Shown: positions 1 to 8,739 of the stretch, piece by piece
How the letters are laid out: each line of letters begins with the position of its first letter
Position numbering within the stretch: the stretch's first letter is position 1
Assembly: GCA_902778625.1 (NCBI GenBank)
Contig: CACYYM010000016.1
Location: 1 to 58,055 of the forward strand
Origin: an uncultured Bacteroidales bacterium
Lineage (GTDB): Bacteria; Bacteroidota; Bacteroidia; Bacteroidales; Bacteroidaceae
Reading direction: 5' to 3'
Length of the DNA stretch: 58,055 nt
Made by a program: the position numbers and the translations under genes
Notes under the pieces: generated by a model
What the model was told of the DNA's origin: nothing
Databases searched by the model: none
Seen by the model: the letters and a program-made list of their open reading frames with translations, nothing else

Positions 1-1
1 C

Positions 2-364
2 TCGCAAGTGATGTATGCCCTCGAAGGGAACAAAGAGACAGCCGTCGGTATGGCAATGGCACGCTGGTTCGGCAACGAAGCGTTCTTGAATCAGTACATA
101 ATGTTTGGCGACGCCATCAACGATGCAGCCCGCGCAAATGACGCCATCGCAAAGAAGCAGGATATTGCGGCCAGCCGCGTGGCAAGAAACAACGCCCTTT
201 TCCGATTGCTCGACCAACTGCCCGAAGAATTCAGCCGCGACGATTTGAAGAAGGCAACAACAGCAGTGGGAGCGCAGGAAGCGACAGTACGCACGTATCT
301 CCACCGCCTCCTGCAACGTGAAATGATAATGGAAACAAAGGACGGATACAAGAAATTGCTATAG
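2..364 (+). CDS. C-terminal part of an unidentified protein (gene starts before the window)
   Basis: The frame is open to the left edge of the window, so only the last 121 codons are present and the first GTG/ATG codons need not be the start. The tail is polar and helical. From about residue 60 of the visible part it looks like a winged-helix-type module: a segment around NALFRLLDQLPEEFSR followed by QEATVRTYLHRLLQREMI and a terminal DGYKKL. A similar arrangement occurs at the C-termini of DUF3987/primase-like proteins of Bacteroidales mobile DNA, but that is only a resemblance. Three 9-bp repeats and a strong hairpin follow the stop codon. Function not assigned. Confidence 0.55.
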   Translation, partial: SQVMYALEGNKETAVGMAMARWFGNEAFLNQYIMFGDAINDAARANDAIAKKQDIAASRVARNNALFRLLDQLPEEFSRDDLKKATTAVGAQEATVRTYLHRLLQREMIMETKDGYKKLL

Positions 365-391
365 CGTTTCAAGCGTTTCAAGCGTTTCAAC
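365..391. repeat. Three tandem 9-bp units directly after a stop codon
   Basis: The unit CGTTTCAAG is present three times in a row (the last copy ends in C) immediately after the TAG stop of the upstream gene and before a hairpin terminator. No function can be read from it. Confidence 0.8.
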
Positions 392-400
392 ACATTCAAG

Positions 401-450
401 AGAGAGCCCTCTTTCCTTCATGGATGGGGGCTCTCTTTCTTTTTCTTTTT
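401..450. terminator. Intrinsic terminator between convergent genes
   Basis: AGAGAGCCC at 401-409 pairs with GGGCTCTCT at 428-436, followed by a T-rich run to about 450. It lies between the end of the rightward gene (364) and the end of the leftward tcdA (472). It best fits termination of the rightward gene; the A/G-rich left flank gives no good U-run for the leftward one. Confidence 0.75.
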
Positions 451-471
451 CTTTGCAGTTAAGTTTGCGAT

Positions 472-1266
472 TTACTCGCGAGTGGTTTTGCAGATGTCCT
501 GCACGACGAGCCCGGCGAGCGTCATGCCGAAGATGGCTGTGATGTGGGCGAGGGAACCGTTTGTCTGCACTTTGCGGAAGGTCTGGCTGCCGTCCTGAAG
601 GGCTTCGCCGAGGTTGGGCAGGGGTTGTTCTTCGCTATGAACACAGAGGAACTTGCGGGCAGGGAACGTCTTGTTCCTACGCATAGCCGACCGCATCCGC
701 GCTGCCAAAGGGTCGCCCTGTATCTTCCAGAACTCCGAGACACGCACTTTCGTGGGGTCTATGCGCAGAGCGGCTCCCATGGAGGAATATAACTTTGGAG
801 TTGTTTGGGGGCAACCGCCATCATTTTGAATTTTGAATTTTGAATTTTGAATTGGTCTCGTTGCCTTTATGATGAGGCTTATCTTGTCCTTCAGCGAGTC
901 GATGGCGTCGATGACGTAGTCGTAGGTTTCTATGCAGAAGTCGTTTGCCGTCTCTTCGCTGTAGCTTTTCTGCAAGGCAATGATGTTGGCCTCGGGGTTT
1001 ATCTCGAGCAACCGCTTTCGCAGTGCTTCGACCTTCGGCTGGCCTATGGTTTTGGTGGTGGCCATGAGTTGGCGGTTGCAGTTCGTGATGCAAACCACAT
1101 CGCTATCGACAAGCGTCAAGTGCTCGATGCCTTCGCGCACCAGGCATTCGGCGCACCAGCTGCCCACGCCTCCAACGCCAAAGATGATGACCCGCTTGCT
1201 GCGAATCCGCTCCATCGTCTCGCTGCCAAGCAAAAGCTCGGTGCGGTTGAACAAATTATCCTTCAT
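472..1266 (-). CDS. tcdA: tRNA threonylcarbamoyladenosine dehydratase (TcdA/CsdL, ThiF/E1-like)
   Basis: The 264-residue protein has the E1-like Rossmann fold: nucleotide loop IIFGVGGVGSW near residues 28-38, then LVDSDVV and NCNRQ, the adenylation-site residues of the ThiF/MoeB family. The region SSMGAALRIDPTKVRVSEFWKI and the C-terminal segment match TcdA, the ATP-dependent enzyme that cyclises t6A37 of tRNA to ct6A. Zinc-binding CxxC pairs typical of MoeB are not evident, which favours TcdA. Between residues about 136 and 157, just before LYSSMGA, lies an extra segment encoded partly by a 7-bp repeat tract (823-854). The start overlaps the end of the upstream DUF4861 ORF by 4 bp (ATGA), so the genes are probably co-transcribed. 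Confidence 0.9.
   Translation of the reverse strand: MKDNLFNRTELLLGSETMERIRSKRVIIFGVGGVGSWCAECLVREGIEHLTLVDSDVVCITNCNRQLMATTKTIGQPKVEALRKRLLEINPEANIIALQKSYSEETANDFCIETYDYVIDAIDSLKDKISLIIKATRPIQNSKFKIQNDGGCPQTTPKLYSSMGAALRIDPTKVRVSEFWKIQGDPLAARMRSAMRRNKTFPARKFLCVHSEEQPLPNLGEALQDGSQTFRKVQTNGSLAHITAIFGMTLAGLVVQDICKTTRE
823..854. repeat. 7-bp repeat tract (TTTTGAA)n inside tcdA, read in frame
   Basis: About four tandem copies of the heptamer TTTTGAA. On the coding (minus) strand the tract reads as IQNSKFKIQN. Because 21 bp is three units and seven codons, it extends the protein without stops. A near-identical tract is in the S9 peptidase gene at 8484-8513 and a short one near 30252-30268. Confidence 0.9.
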
Positions 1267-1943
1267 TTTACAATATTATATGTAAGGGGTTGGCGTTGGT
1301 TGGCCAGAAACTCGTCTATTACATTCTGCCACTGGGCCTCGGAGCCAACGTCGTAAAGACTCCATGCTGAGCCGAAGAAGTATGTATAAGGTGCTCCCGT
1401 GTAGTGGTTCACGATGCCAATCGCGTGGTTCAGCTCGCCCTTCAGCACTTTTGTCTTGCTAACGCCATTTGGGAACAAGGTCGCCACATAGATTTGCGAC
1501 TGATGCAGGTCCGGTCGGTCGGTCGGGTCGGCATAGCGGACGTAGTTCTTACCCAAGGCAAGACCATCGTTGCCATGCAGGACGATTCCTGCGGCTAAAG
1601 CTGTTGGCTTCTCGATGTCGTCGTACCAAACCGTCATGCGGTTGAAGTGCGAGCCTCGGTCCAGACTGATGAGCCGGTGCTCGGTGATGCCATCTGCGGT
1701 GGTGCCGTATGTCAGCTCTGCCGTGAATCGGAGCGGACCGTTGTCGAGTATCTGGCATGTCTTGTAGCAATAGGGAAACACGAGCTGTCCGTCGCTCATC
1801 AGTGCAGGTGCCCCACAGCCTAAAGAGGCTCCCACGCCATAGGCATCCATGCCGTTGCCGTGATCCAAATGGAACGAGGTGCTTCTGTCTATATCGGCAA
1901 AAGCGATCTTTTGCCCTGCTTTCCGCAGAGAGTCTTCCATCAT
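1263..1943 (-). CDS. C-terminal part of a DUF4861 domain (separated from 1940-3508 by a frameshift or a coupled restart)
   Basis: This frame continues the DUF4861 module that begins in the ORF upstream. From ATG at 1943 it reads MMEDSLRKAGQ, then the typical stretch SFHLDHGNGMDAYGVGASLGCG, a beta-rich body and a C-terminal YFFGSAWSLYDV. The upstream ORF stops at 1940 within ATGATGG, so TGA overlaps this ATG by 4 bp. The frame is open further upstream to 2006, but only as an overlap of the upstream coding region. Two readings are possible. Either a one-base loss has split one gene of about 760 codons, or a second polypeptide is made by translational coupling. Because the junction lies inside one conserved domain, frameshift or sequencing error is favoured. 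DUF4861 proteins accompany pectin/rhamnogalacturonan-degrading enzymes; the precise role is unknown. Confidence 0.7.
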   Translation of the reverse strand: MMEDSLRKAGQKIAFADIDRSTSFHLDHGNGMDAYGVGASLGCGAPALMSDGQLVFPYCYKTCQILDNGPLRFTAELTYGTTADGITEHRLISLDRGSHFNRMTVWYDDIEKPTALAAGIVLHGNDGLALGKNYVRYADPTDRPDLHQSQIYVATLFPNGVSKTKVLKGELNHAIGIVNHYTGAPYTYFFGSAWSLYDVGSEAQWQNVIDEFLANQRQPLTYNIVK

Positions 1944-3508
1944 GTTCCCTTCGCGTCTTTCATGTATCGCTCCTCCACGACCAGTTCCGGGGTGTTCTTG
2001 ACCCACACATCAATACCAAACGAACGTTCGCCCGTCTTCTGTAGTGCAGGGCCATAGAGGCGATAGGCCGAACGGTCGTTCTCCCATGCAAGGTCATCCT
2101 TGCGGATAGGGTAGACCTTGCCTCCGACGTATGCCTTGGGGGCTGAAGGCTTGCCTTTACTGATGGTAAATGAGGCTTTTCCGTGAGGTTGTACCGACAC
2201 AAAGAGCAACAGCTTCCCGTCATAAGTCTTCTGGCAGTCAACCTCCTGCCCGGCCATATTCTCTATCACGATTGGTTCGTCGGGACTGATGCCCAACTGT
2301 CCGCAAACGGCCTGCATGTCCACTTCTGCCACCTCTTGTCGCTGCCGGTCGCTCTCGTTTTGAAAGGTGAGGGTGAGTTTCTCTGTCTGCAAGTATCTGC
2401 TGTATTCGCAAGCTGCCAACAGAAAGGCACCTACACCAAAGTTCGCCTGGCTATTCGCATCGACAGTCTGCCCAGGTATGGCCCGTTCGCCGATGGGTTG
2501 AACGTAGCCCACCTTTCCGTCCGTTTGCAGAGCGACTTCAGAGAGGTAGTGCCATGCTTTCTCTATAGTTGGAACAAACTTCTTTTTCGACAGATAGCCG
2601 TTGTTGACGCCCCAAAGCAGGCCGTAGCAGAAGAATGCCGTGCCGGAGGTCTCGTAGCCAGGAGCTTGTTCTGGGTCCATCATCGACCTTGTCCAGTGCC
2701 CTTGGGGTTGCTGCAGCTCTTTGACTCCTTGAGCCAGATTAACGAATTTCTCAGCAAAGAATGGTTGGTGGCGATAGCTCTTAGGCATGTCCTGCAACAC
2801 TTTGGCAAGGCCTGCAAGCACCCATCCGTCGCCACGCGCCCAGAAATCCTTCTTGCCGCTGGCGGTGGTGTGCTTGGGATAGACATACTTTCCGTCGCGG
2901 AAATAAAGACCGGTCGAGCTGTCGAGCATGATGCTGTCGCTATAGCACAGGTTCTCGTAGAGCTTGTCCAGATACTTTGTGTCGCCCGTGAGCAAGTACA
3001 TTTTCGTCATAACAGGCATTACCATATATAGCGCGTCGGCCCACCACCAGTAGTCGTTGGCTTTCGAGTCGGCCTCGTAGCCCATCACTTCTTTGGCACG
3101 TGCCACTTTCTGCTCGGACTTTTTGTCTGCGGCGTCGATATTGTAAAGGTCAATGTAAGTTTGGAAACAGATTTGCCAGTCGCCAAAGAGCACATAATCC
3201 TGTCCTTCGCCGTACTGCCGGTATTTCCATTTCTTCGAGTCCGGCTCCGTGGCACCTTTCCAATGATTGTGTTCAGCCCAACGGACGCTATAGTCCAACA
3301 TCTGCTGGTCCTTCAGCAACTTATACGCTTCGATATTGCCCGTATGGTAGGCCGCTTCGTCCCAAAAGGCACGCACTTCTGCAGGATTGTTGGTTTGCCA
3401 GTAGGTGTTAACCTTCCGGATGATGTCCTTCACCTCGTCTGTAGTCCATTGTCTTGCCTGAGCGCTTATAGCTGACAGGATTGCCAATAAAAATAAAAAT
3501 TGTTTCAT
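1940..3508 (-). CDS. Secreted unsaturated glycuronyl hydrolase (GH105/GH88-like) with the N-terminal part of DUF4861
   Basis: Residues 1-18 form a signal peptide (hydrophobic core, ending AISAQA). Residues about 20-380 are the alpha/alpha-barrel of GH105/GH88 enzymes, which hydrate and remove the delta-4,5-unsaturated uronic acid left by polysaccharide lyases, usually acting on rhamnogalacturonan. Typical segments are NDYWWWADALYMVMPV, DFWARGDGWVLAGLAKVL and GYETSGTAFFCYGLLWG; the Asp residues in the first two are candidates for catalysis. From about residue 385 a second, beta-rich module begins that matches the start of DUF4861 (APKAYVGGKVYPIRKDDLAW, then WENDRSAYRLYGPALQ). It runs out of frame at residue 522, and the rest of the module is read from 1943 in the -1 frame. 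The protein is probably exported to the periplasm. Confidence 0.8.
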   Translation of the reverse strand: MKQFLFLLAILSAISAQARQWTTDEVKDIIRKVNTYWQTNNPAEVRAFWDEAAYHTGNIEAYKLLKDQQMLDYSVRWAEHNHWKGATEPDSKKWKYRQYGEGQDYVLFGDWQICFQTYIDLYNIDAADKKSEQKVARAKEVMGYEADSKANDYWWWADALYMVMPVMTKMYLLTGDTKYLDKLYENLCYSDSIMLDSSTGLYFRDGKYVYPKHTTASGKKDFWARGDGWVLAGLAKVLQDMPKSYRHQPFFAEKFVNLAQGVKELQQPQGHWTRSMMDPEQAPGYETSGTAFFCYGLLWGVNNGYLSKKKFVPTIEKAWHYLSEVALQTDGKVGYVQPIGERAIPGQTVDANSQANFGVGAFLLAACEYSRYLQTEKLTLTFQNESDRQRQEVAEVDMQAVCGQLGISPDEPIVIENMAGQEVDCQKTYDGKLLLFVSVQPHGKASFTISKGKPSAPKAYVGGKVYPIRKDDLAWENDRSAYRLYGPALQKTGERSFGIDVWVKNTPELVVEERYMKDAKGT

Positions 3509-3528
3509 GGTATGTAAGTAATATGTTT

Positions 3529-6051
3529 CTATTTGAGTTCCACAACCGTAATGCCTGCGCCGCCGAACTGGACGTGCTCGTCGTGGTAAGAGACAATTCC
3601 GGGGATGGTGTGCAGGTATTGGCGAATGGCTTGCCGAAGCGCTCCTGTACCTGTGCCGTGCAGGATACGGACGCGCGATGCGTTGACCAGCAAAGCGTCG
3701 TCGATGAAGTAGGTGACAGCCTGCAAGGCTTCGTCGGCTCGCATGCCCCGAACGTCAATCTCCTGCTTGAAGTCGAGGTGTTTCTGCCGGATATTGTCCT
3801 GAGTTTGGCGGCTTAAAAACGAAGTCCCTTCTCTGTTCCCCGCTTGGGGGAGTGCTTCTGTCCTTTCCAATCGTTTGAGGTCAACAAGGGTTCGCATTAC
3901 GCCAAAGGTAACTGTTGCCTGCTTGCCTTCTATGGCCGTTATTGTGCCAACAGAGGTCTGCCCTTTGATGCGAACGTAATCGCCGACGGCAAGAGGATTA
4001 GGGATTGGAGGATTAGTGACCAGCGATTGTTTGTTATCTGATTCACTTATTTTCTTATTTCCTTCTTTTTTCTTAGCCTGCCTTTCCGCATGTCTCTGCC
4101 TTCGAGCTTCTATTTGTTGGCGCTTCTTCTCGACGTAGGCGTCAAGCTCTTCCTGACTCATTTGCCCAACCTCTTCGCGGAAAGTCTGGAGTTGCTGACG
4201 GGCAGAACGCGTCCGTTCCTTGTCCGCCTGCGCTTCTTTAATCTCGCGGATAGTGTTCTCAATTTGAGCATTTGCAGCGGCGATTATCTTGTCCGCCTCT
4301 GCTTTTGCCTCACGGATAATCTCCTTTCGCTTTCCTCGCAGTTCTTCAATCTCCTTTTCATAGTGCTCGATTGTCTGCACCATTTGTTTCTCCTGCGAAT
4401 GAATCGTCTGGCGCTTGCCTTCCCAATAGCGTTTGTCGCGAGTGATGTCGAGCAGGTACTTGTCGGCATTCACGTACTCACGCCCAACGAGTTCCGTGGC
4501 ATCGGCAATGACGTCTTCTGGAATGCCAATCTTTCTGGCAATCTCTACAGCAAAACTACTGCCCGGGTTGCCTATCTGCAACTGGAAGAGCGCTGCCATC
4601 TTCTGCCTGTCATAAAGCATTGCACCGTTCACGACGCCCGGCGTGTCCTCTGCAAAGTGCTTGAGGTTCTGGTAGTGTGTCGTGATGACACCAAAGGTGC
4701 CTTTCTCGACGAAACGTTTCAGGACAGCTTCCGCAATGGCACCGCCAATCGTGGGTTCCGTTCCTCCACCAAACTCATCTATTAATAATAAGGAAGAAGG
4801 TGTGCAACCTGCCATCATGCGTTTCATGTTGAGGAGGTGACTGCTGTAGGTGCTCAGGTCGTCCTCGATGCTTTGTTCGTCGCCAATATCGATGAAGATT
4901 TGGCTGAAGATGCCAGCCCTCGATCCGTCTGCCATCGGGACGGGCAAACCACATTGCAACATGTATTGCAGCAAGCCAACAGTCTTCAGGCAAACACTCT
5001 TGCCACCAGCATTCGGTCCGCTGATGATGAGGATGCGTTGCCGCTTTGTCAAAGCGATGGTAAGTGGCACAATCTTCGAGCCTTGTTTTTTTAACTTGGC
5101 TTCCAGAAGCGGATGTCGTGCCTCGAACCAATCGACAAGTGGGGTGGAACATATCTCCGGCGAGCGTGCATTGATTCCTTTCGTCAGCTGATGTTTGGCG
5201 ATGAGGAATTCGATGTCTGCAAGGAATTCGAAGCCTCGCAACAACTCCTTCAGGTTCGGACGAAGTTGCTCTGTGAACTCCCTCAAAATACGAATGATTT
5301 CTCTCTTCTCGTCGGCCTCCAACTCACGAATGCGGTTGTTGGCCTCCACCACCTCAGCAGGCTCTATGAAGACCGTTTTACCCGTAGCACTTTCGTCGTG
5401 AATGATACCCTTAATTCTCCTTTTTAGTGCTGGAGCAACAGGAATGACGAGACGTCCGTCGCGCATTGCTGGCGCGACATCTTTCTCTACAAGTCCCTCA
5501 GCCTGAGCCGATTTGAGTATGTTTGTCAATGTTCTGCTAACACTTCCTTCCGCCTTCTTCAACTCGTGACGAATGGACAAAAGCTCACGGCTCGCTTCAT
5601 CTTTGATGCGACCGAACTTGTCGAGAATCTGCTCAAGACGCTTCGTGACGGTATGGAACGTGAAAACACCTTCGGCAAGCTTCTCGAGTGCAGGGTATAG
5701 GACAACGGGATGGTCTTCGTCCTGCTGCCTAACAATCGCCACCCACCCATGGAGGGTTCGTAGCGTTCGAAGCAACTCCCAAAGCGTCTGCTCCTCAAGG
5801 TAAGCCCCTTCGATGCGGATGCGATGTATCTCTTCTCGCAAGTCGAAGAAATCCTGCTCGGGTTGCTCTGTGGAGGTCTGCTGGATGTGGCTCAGCTCGG
5901 CAAGTTGCTGATGCAAAGTCGTGACAGCTTCGTGGTCGGCAAGGAACTGCATAGCATCCACACGCTCATGTCCCAAAGGACTGATGCAGTAGCCGTGCAA
6001 CATGGCCCGGACCTCGTTGAATCCTATCTTTTCTTCTAAACTCATAATCAA
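3529..6051 (-). CDS. mutS2: MutS2 family ATPase/endonuclease with C-terminal Smr domain
   Basis: The length of 840 residues is normal for MutS2. The N-terminal core/clamp helices (1-330) lack the mismatch-recognition domain of MutS. The ATPase has Walker A SGPNAGGKS at about 344-352 and a Walker B around LLLIDEFGGGTEP. A long Lys/Glu-rich coiled coil (about 510-660) precedes the C-terminal Smr nuclease domain with DVRGMRADEAL and the HGTGTGALR loop. MutS2 proteins act on branched DNA and on collided ribosomes in other bacteria. The promoter is at 6069-6076, and a 22-bp repeat array lies just upstream. The gene is followed 20 bp later by the GH105 ORF. Confidence 0.93.
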   Translation of the reverse strand: MIMSLEEKIGFNEVRAMLHGYCISPLGHERVDAMQFLADHEAVTTLHQQLAELSHIQQTSTEQPEQDFFDLREEIHRIRIEGAYLEEQTLWELLRTLRTLHGWVAIVRQQDEDHPVVLYPALEKLAEGVFTFHTVTKRLEQILDKFGRIKDEASRELLSIRHELKKAEGSVSRTLTNILKSAQAEGLVEKDVAPAMRDGRLVIPVAPALKRRIKGIIHDESATGKTVFIEPAEVVEANNRIRELEADEKREIIRILREFTEQLRPNLKELLRGFEFLADIEFLIAKHQLTKGINARSPEICSTPLVDWFEARHPLLEAKLKKQGSKIVPLTIALTKRQRILIISGPNAGGKSVCLKTVGLLQYMLQCGLPVPMADGSRAGIFSQIFIDIGDEQSIEDDLSTYSSHLLNMKRMMAGCTPSSLLLIDEFGGGTEPTIGGAIAEAVLKRFVEKGTFGVITTHYQNLKHFAEDTPGVVNGAMLYDRQKMAALFQLQIGNPGSSFAVEIARKIGIPEDVIADATELVGREYVNADKYLLDITRDKRYWEGKRQTIHSQEKQMVQTIEHYEKEIEELRGKRKEIIREAKAEADKIIAAANAQIENTIREIKEAQADKERTRSARQQLQTFREEVGQMSQEELDAYVEKKRQQIEARRQRHAERQAKKKEGNKKISESDNKQSLVTNPPIPNPLAVGDYVRIKGQTSVGTITAIEGKQATVTFGVMRTLVDLKRLERTEALPQAGNREGTSFLSRQTQDNIRQKHLDFKQEIDVRGMRADEALQAVTYFIDDALLVNASRVRILHGTGTGALRQAIRQYLHTIPGIVSYHDEHVQFGGAGITVVELK

Positions 6052-6068
6052 TCTGTTATGATGCTCCG

Positions 6069-6076
6069 CAAAAGTA
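6069..6076 (-). promoter_or_regulatory. -7 element of the mutS2 promoter
   Basis: On the minus strand this reads TACTTTTG, matching the Bacteroidota -7 consensus TAnnTTTG, 17 bp upstream of the mutS2 start. No good TTTG -33 box is present at the usual spacing; the position falls at the first dyad of the adjacent 22-bp array. Confidence 0.6.
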
Positions 6077-6092
6077 CTCCAGAGAAGTTGCC

Positions 6093-6202
6093 GAACTTAA
6101 CGTGTTAACTTTACAAACTTAACGTGTTAACTTCGCAAACTTAACGTGTTAACTTCGCAAACTTAACGTGTTAACTTTACATACTTAACGTGTGAAGTTT
6201 TC
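6093..6202. repeat. Array of five 22-bp units with TTAAC-GT-GTTAA dyads
   Basis: Five direct repeats of exactly 22 bp begin at 6093, 6115, 6137, 6159 and 6181. Each contains the interrupted palindrome TTAAC-GT-GTTAA (the last copy is degenerate). The array fills most of the space between the S9 peptidase stop and mutS2 and lies 17 bp upstream of the mutS2 -7 element. Related arrays are at 11588, 17884, 21392 and 33953. Confidence 0.92.
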
Positions 6203-6264
6203 AAAATTCTCTTGAGGAGTAAATATCTCCGTGCAGGAGTTGTGGCAGAAACGTGCATAGTCGG

Positions 6265-8691
6265 CTACTTCAGGTTCTTTTCGGGATACATTGTGTTCCA
6301 CCAGGTTGGGTCGTCCTGCAGCCACTTTGCAAACCAAGCCATGATGCTATCGTGCCAACGGATGCGTTTGTTGTAGTTGAGGATGTGGTGGTTCTCGCCT
6401 TCGACCGTAATGAAAGCGCACTCGCGGCCAAGCAACTTGAGGGCTGTGAACATCTGAATGCTCTCATTGATAGGCACGTTGGTGTCTGCGCCGCCATGCA
6501 TGAAGAGGATGGGCGTGTGCACTTTGTCGGCATTGAAGAGCGGGGCGTGTCCGCTGTATAGTTCCATGTTGTTCCAAGGGTAGGAGTGTGCCGCAGACGT
6601 TGTGCTATAGGAATACCCCCAATATCCATATCCCCAGTAGCTTGCAGGGTTGCTTATGCCGGCATGACTCATAGCGGCAGCAAAGATATCGGTTACGGTT
6701 TGCAGGTACATTGTCATGAAACCTCCGTAGCTTGCTCCCATGCAACCTATCTTGTCGGCTTTCACGAAGGGATGTTCCTTGCAGAATTGCTTGGTGCCCT
6801 GAATGATGTCGTCGGCAGTGTAGTCGCCGTAAGCATTAACGTGACGCGAAGCAAACTCCTGACCGAAACCACTGCAACCTGATGGCTGAATGAGGTAAAC
6901 CACATAGCCCATCGCTGCCCATTCCTGGAAATTGTAATAGCTGTCGAGCAAACGCCCAACAGGAGAGCAGCCGCCGTAGTAATAGACGAGCATGGGATAT
7001 TGCTTCGTCTCGTCGAAGAATGGCGGCAGGAAGTAGCAGCCATAAATCGTGTCACCTCGCTCGGCTTTGAAGTTCCAGTCCTCACATTTGCCAAGTTGTA
7101 TGTCCTTGAGTCTCGTCGGGTTGAGGTCGCAGAGAAGTTTCTCCTTGCCCGTCTTCATGTCGCGCAACCAGCAACGGTCCGTGCTCATGCTACTTTCTCC
7201 TATATATGCGAGGAGTGGCTTTTCTTCTGCCAAACTGAAGCTACTATATATATAAGGTTCGGAAAGAGGTAACATTTCGGCCCTCTTCAGGTCGCGGTTC
7301 TCACAAAGGGCATAAATCATGCCGTCCTGTTCCGACCATTGATAGGAGGTGACGGATGGGTCGAAGTCTCGTGTCAGGCAGCTTATCTCCTTTGTCTCGA
7401 GGTTGATGAGGAATAGCTCGTACTCGTAACTGCTTGGTATCTTGTCCTTCGGAAGCGTGTTTCCTATGCCGCCAAGAGCCTCGGGGCTTCCCGTCAAGGA
7501 GACGTATTTCTCGTCGGGCGAGAACTGGAACGAGCCGATGAAGCCATCGTGGTGAACCAGTGTGTCGGCCGTTTCTGTCTTCATGTCGAGCAGAAGCAGG
7601 TCAGTAAATTCAAAGGGCCGTTCCGTCAGTTGTTCCGAATGGATGGAGACGAGGAAGCGGCTCGCGTCCTTATTGGGAATGACATAAACATTACGGGCAC
7701 CCTTGGTGATGGGTGTCGTGATGCCTGTCTCGATGTCGTAGAGCGAATAGTTGCGGCGGTTGCGATAGCCTGGCTGACGGTCGTCGGGCTCCAGAATTTG
7801 GTGTACGTCCTTGTTCTTCTCCTCGGGCACCTTTTCGTCGATGGTGACGAGGAAGTGCTTCAGGTCGTCAGTCAGGTAGGCGTATCCCTTGCCTGTATAT
7901 TTGCCGATGAATGTCTTCTCGCCCGTCTTGGGGTCAACTGTCTCGTAGCATCTTGTGCCCTCTGTTTCGCGATAGCTGCGAAGATAGCGGTCTCCTTTTG
8001 GAAGCCACCTTTGGAAGCCGTCGAGACTGAACTCCTTGCCCGTCGCGAGGTCGATGAAGATGTCACGGCCTTCCGTTTCGCCACCCTTGTAAGTGATGTT
8101 CTTGTGGATGCGGACATACTTGGCAGAACTGGACAGCTCCACGCCATTGATGCGCTCGCCGTGCATCATGTCGGCGTTCGTCCAGTAGCGTTTGCCTTCG
8201 GGATTGATTTCGAGAACCTGCTCGCTCTCAACAGAGACACGAAGCGTGTCAGCCTTATCGCCCTTGCATAGCAACTTGATGCTTACCTCGTGCCGACCCG
8301 GAACCAGCTCGAAATCGCCGCCTTGCTCGTTGCCGTCGATGAAGAGCTTGTGCCTGCTCTCACACTTCACATCGACCTTGCCCTTTGCAAAACCCGTGTT
8401 CTGAACGCTGAAGCCAGCGATGTAAAGAGCAGAGCCTCCTTCCTGCTCTGCAGAGAGGGCGAAACCACCTTCCAGGGAAGCTTCTTTGAATTTTGAATTT
8501 TGAATTTTGAATTCATTCCCTCCTATAAAGACCTCATTAAGGTCAATCTTCTTCCCTTCGCTATCGAGAGAATCTGTCATAAAAGGCTTCGTCATAGGGT
8601 ATGGACCAGCCAGACGAATCTTGTTGACGTCTATGTTTTCCGCTGCCATCAATGCCGGCAAAGCAATCAAAGATAAAAGTAAGTGTCGCAT
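6265..8691 (-). CDS. Secreted S9-family prolyl oligopeptidase / dipeptidyl-peptidase-like serine peptidase
   Basis: The 808-residue protein has a short signal peptide ending near LPALMAAE. It continues with a long beta-rich region (about 50-540) resembling the propeller of S9 peptidases and a C-terminal alpha/beta-hydrolase domain. Catalytic residues can be placed: Ser654 in GASYGGF, Asp736 in GGADTNVP and His768/769 in GENHHI. S9 enzymes cleave short peptides, commonly after proline; Bacteroidales use several such periplasmic enzymes in peptide utilisation, so the exact specificity is open. Residues about 60-72 come from an in-frame 7-bp repeat tract. The gene begins 48 bp after luxS in the same direction and may be the last gene of the rel-luxS unit; no clear promoter was found in the gap. 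Confidence 0.88.
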   Translation of the reverse strand: MRHLLLSLIALPALMAAENIDVNKIRLAGPYPMTKPFMTDSLDSEGKKIDLNEVFIGGNEFKIQNSKFKEASLEGGFALSAEQEGGSALYIAGFSVQNTGFAKGKVDVKCESRHKLFIDGNEQGGDFELVPGRHEVSIKLLCKGDKADTLRVSVESEQVLEINPEGKRYWTNADMMHGERINGVELSSSAKYVRIHKNITYKGGETEGRDIFIDLATGKEFSLDGFQRWLPKGDRYLRSYRETEGTRCYETVDPKTGEKTFIGKYTGKGYAYLTDDLKHFLVTIDEKVPEEKNKDVHQILEPDDRQPGYRNRRNYSLYDIETGITTPITKGARNVYVIPNKDASRFLVSIHSEQLTERPFEFTDLLLLDMKTETADTLVHHDGFIGSFQFSPDEKYVSLTGSPEALGGIGNTLPKDKIPSSYEYELFLINLETKEISCLTRDFDPSVTSYQWSEQDGMIYALCENRDLKRAEMLPLSEPYIYSSFSLAEEKPLLAYIGESSMSTDRCWLRDMKTGKEKLLCDLNPTRLKDIQLGKCEDWNFKAERGDTIYGCYFLPPFFDETKQYPMLVYYYGGCSPVGRLLDSYYNFQEWAAMGYVVYLIQPSGCSGFGQEFASRHVNAYGDYTADDIIQGTKQFCKEHPFVKADKIGCMGASYGGFMTMYLQTVTDIFAAAMSHAGISNPASYWGYGYWGYSYSTTSAAHSYPWNNMELYSGHAPLFNADKVHTPILFMHGGADTNVPINESIQMFTALKLLGRECAFITVEGENHHILNYNKRIRWHDSIMAWFAKWLQDDPTWWNTMYPEKNLK
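8484..8513. repeat. 7-bp repeat tract (TTTTGAA)n inside the S9 peptidase gene, read in frame
   Basis: Tandem TTTTGAA units read on the minus strand as NEFKIQNSKFK (residues about 59-69). It is the same tract as in tcdA at 823-854, in an unrelated gene. Confidence 0.9.
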
Positions 8692-8739
8692 GAGCGAATG
8701 ATATTTATTGGTTAAAGTTTTGTAATGCTTCTGCTAAGG

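Noticed and set aside
1940..1950. Programmed -1 frameshift site in the GH105-DUF4861 gene
   Set aside because: No X-XXY-YYZ slippery heptamer and no clear downstream structure; mutation, sequencing error or coupled restart explain it better.
2183..3031. Long plus-strand frame opposite the GH105 gene
   Set aside because: It is a shadow of the real minus-strand gene; it has no domain pattern or promoter. The same applies to 9295-10635 opposite rel, 16098-17558 opposite fhs and 18416-20512 opposite rpsA.
6093..6202. CRISPR array
   Set aside because: The 22-bp repeats are contiguous with no unique spacers, and no cas genes are present; the same holds for the other dyad arrays.
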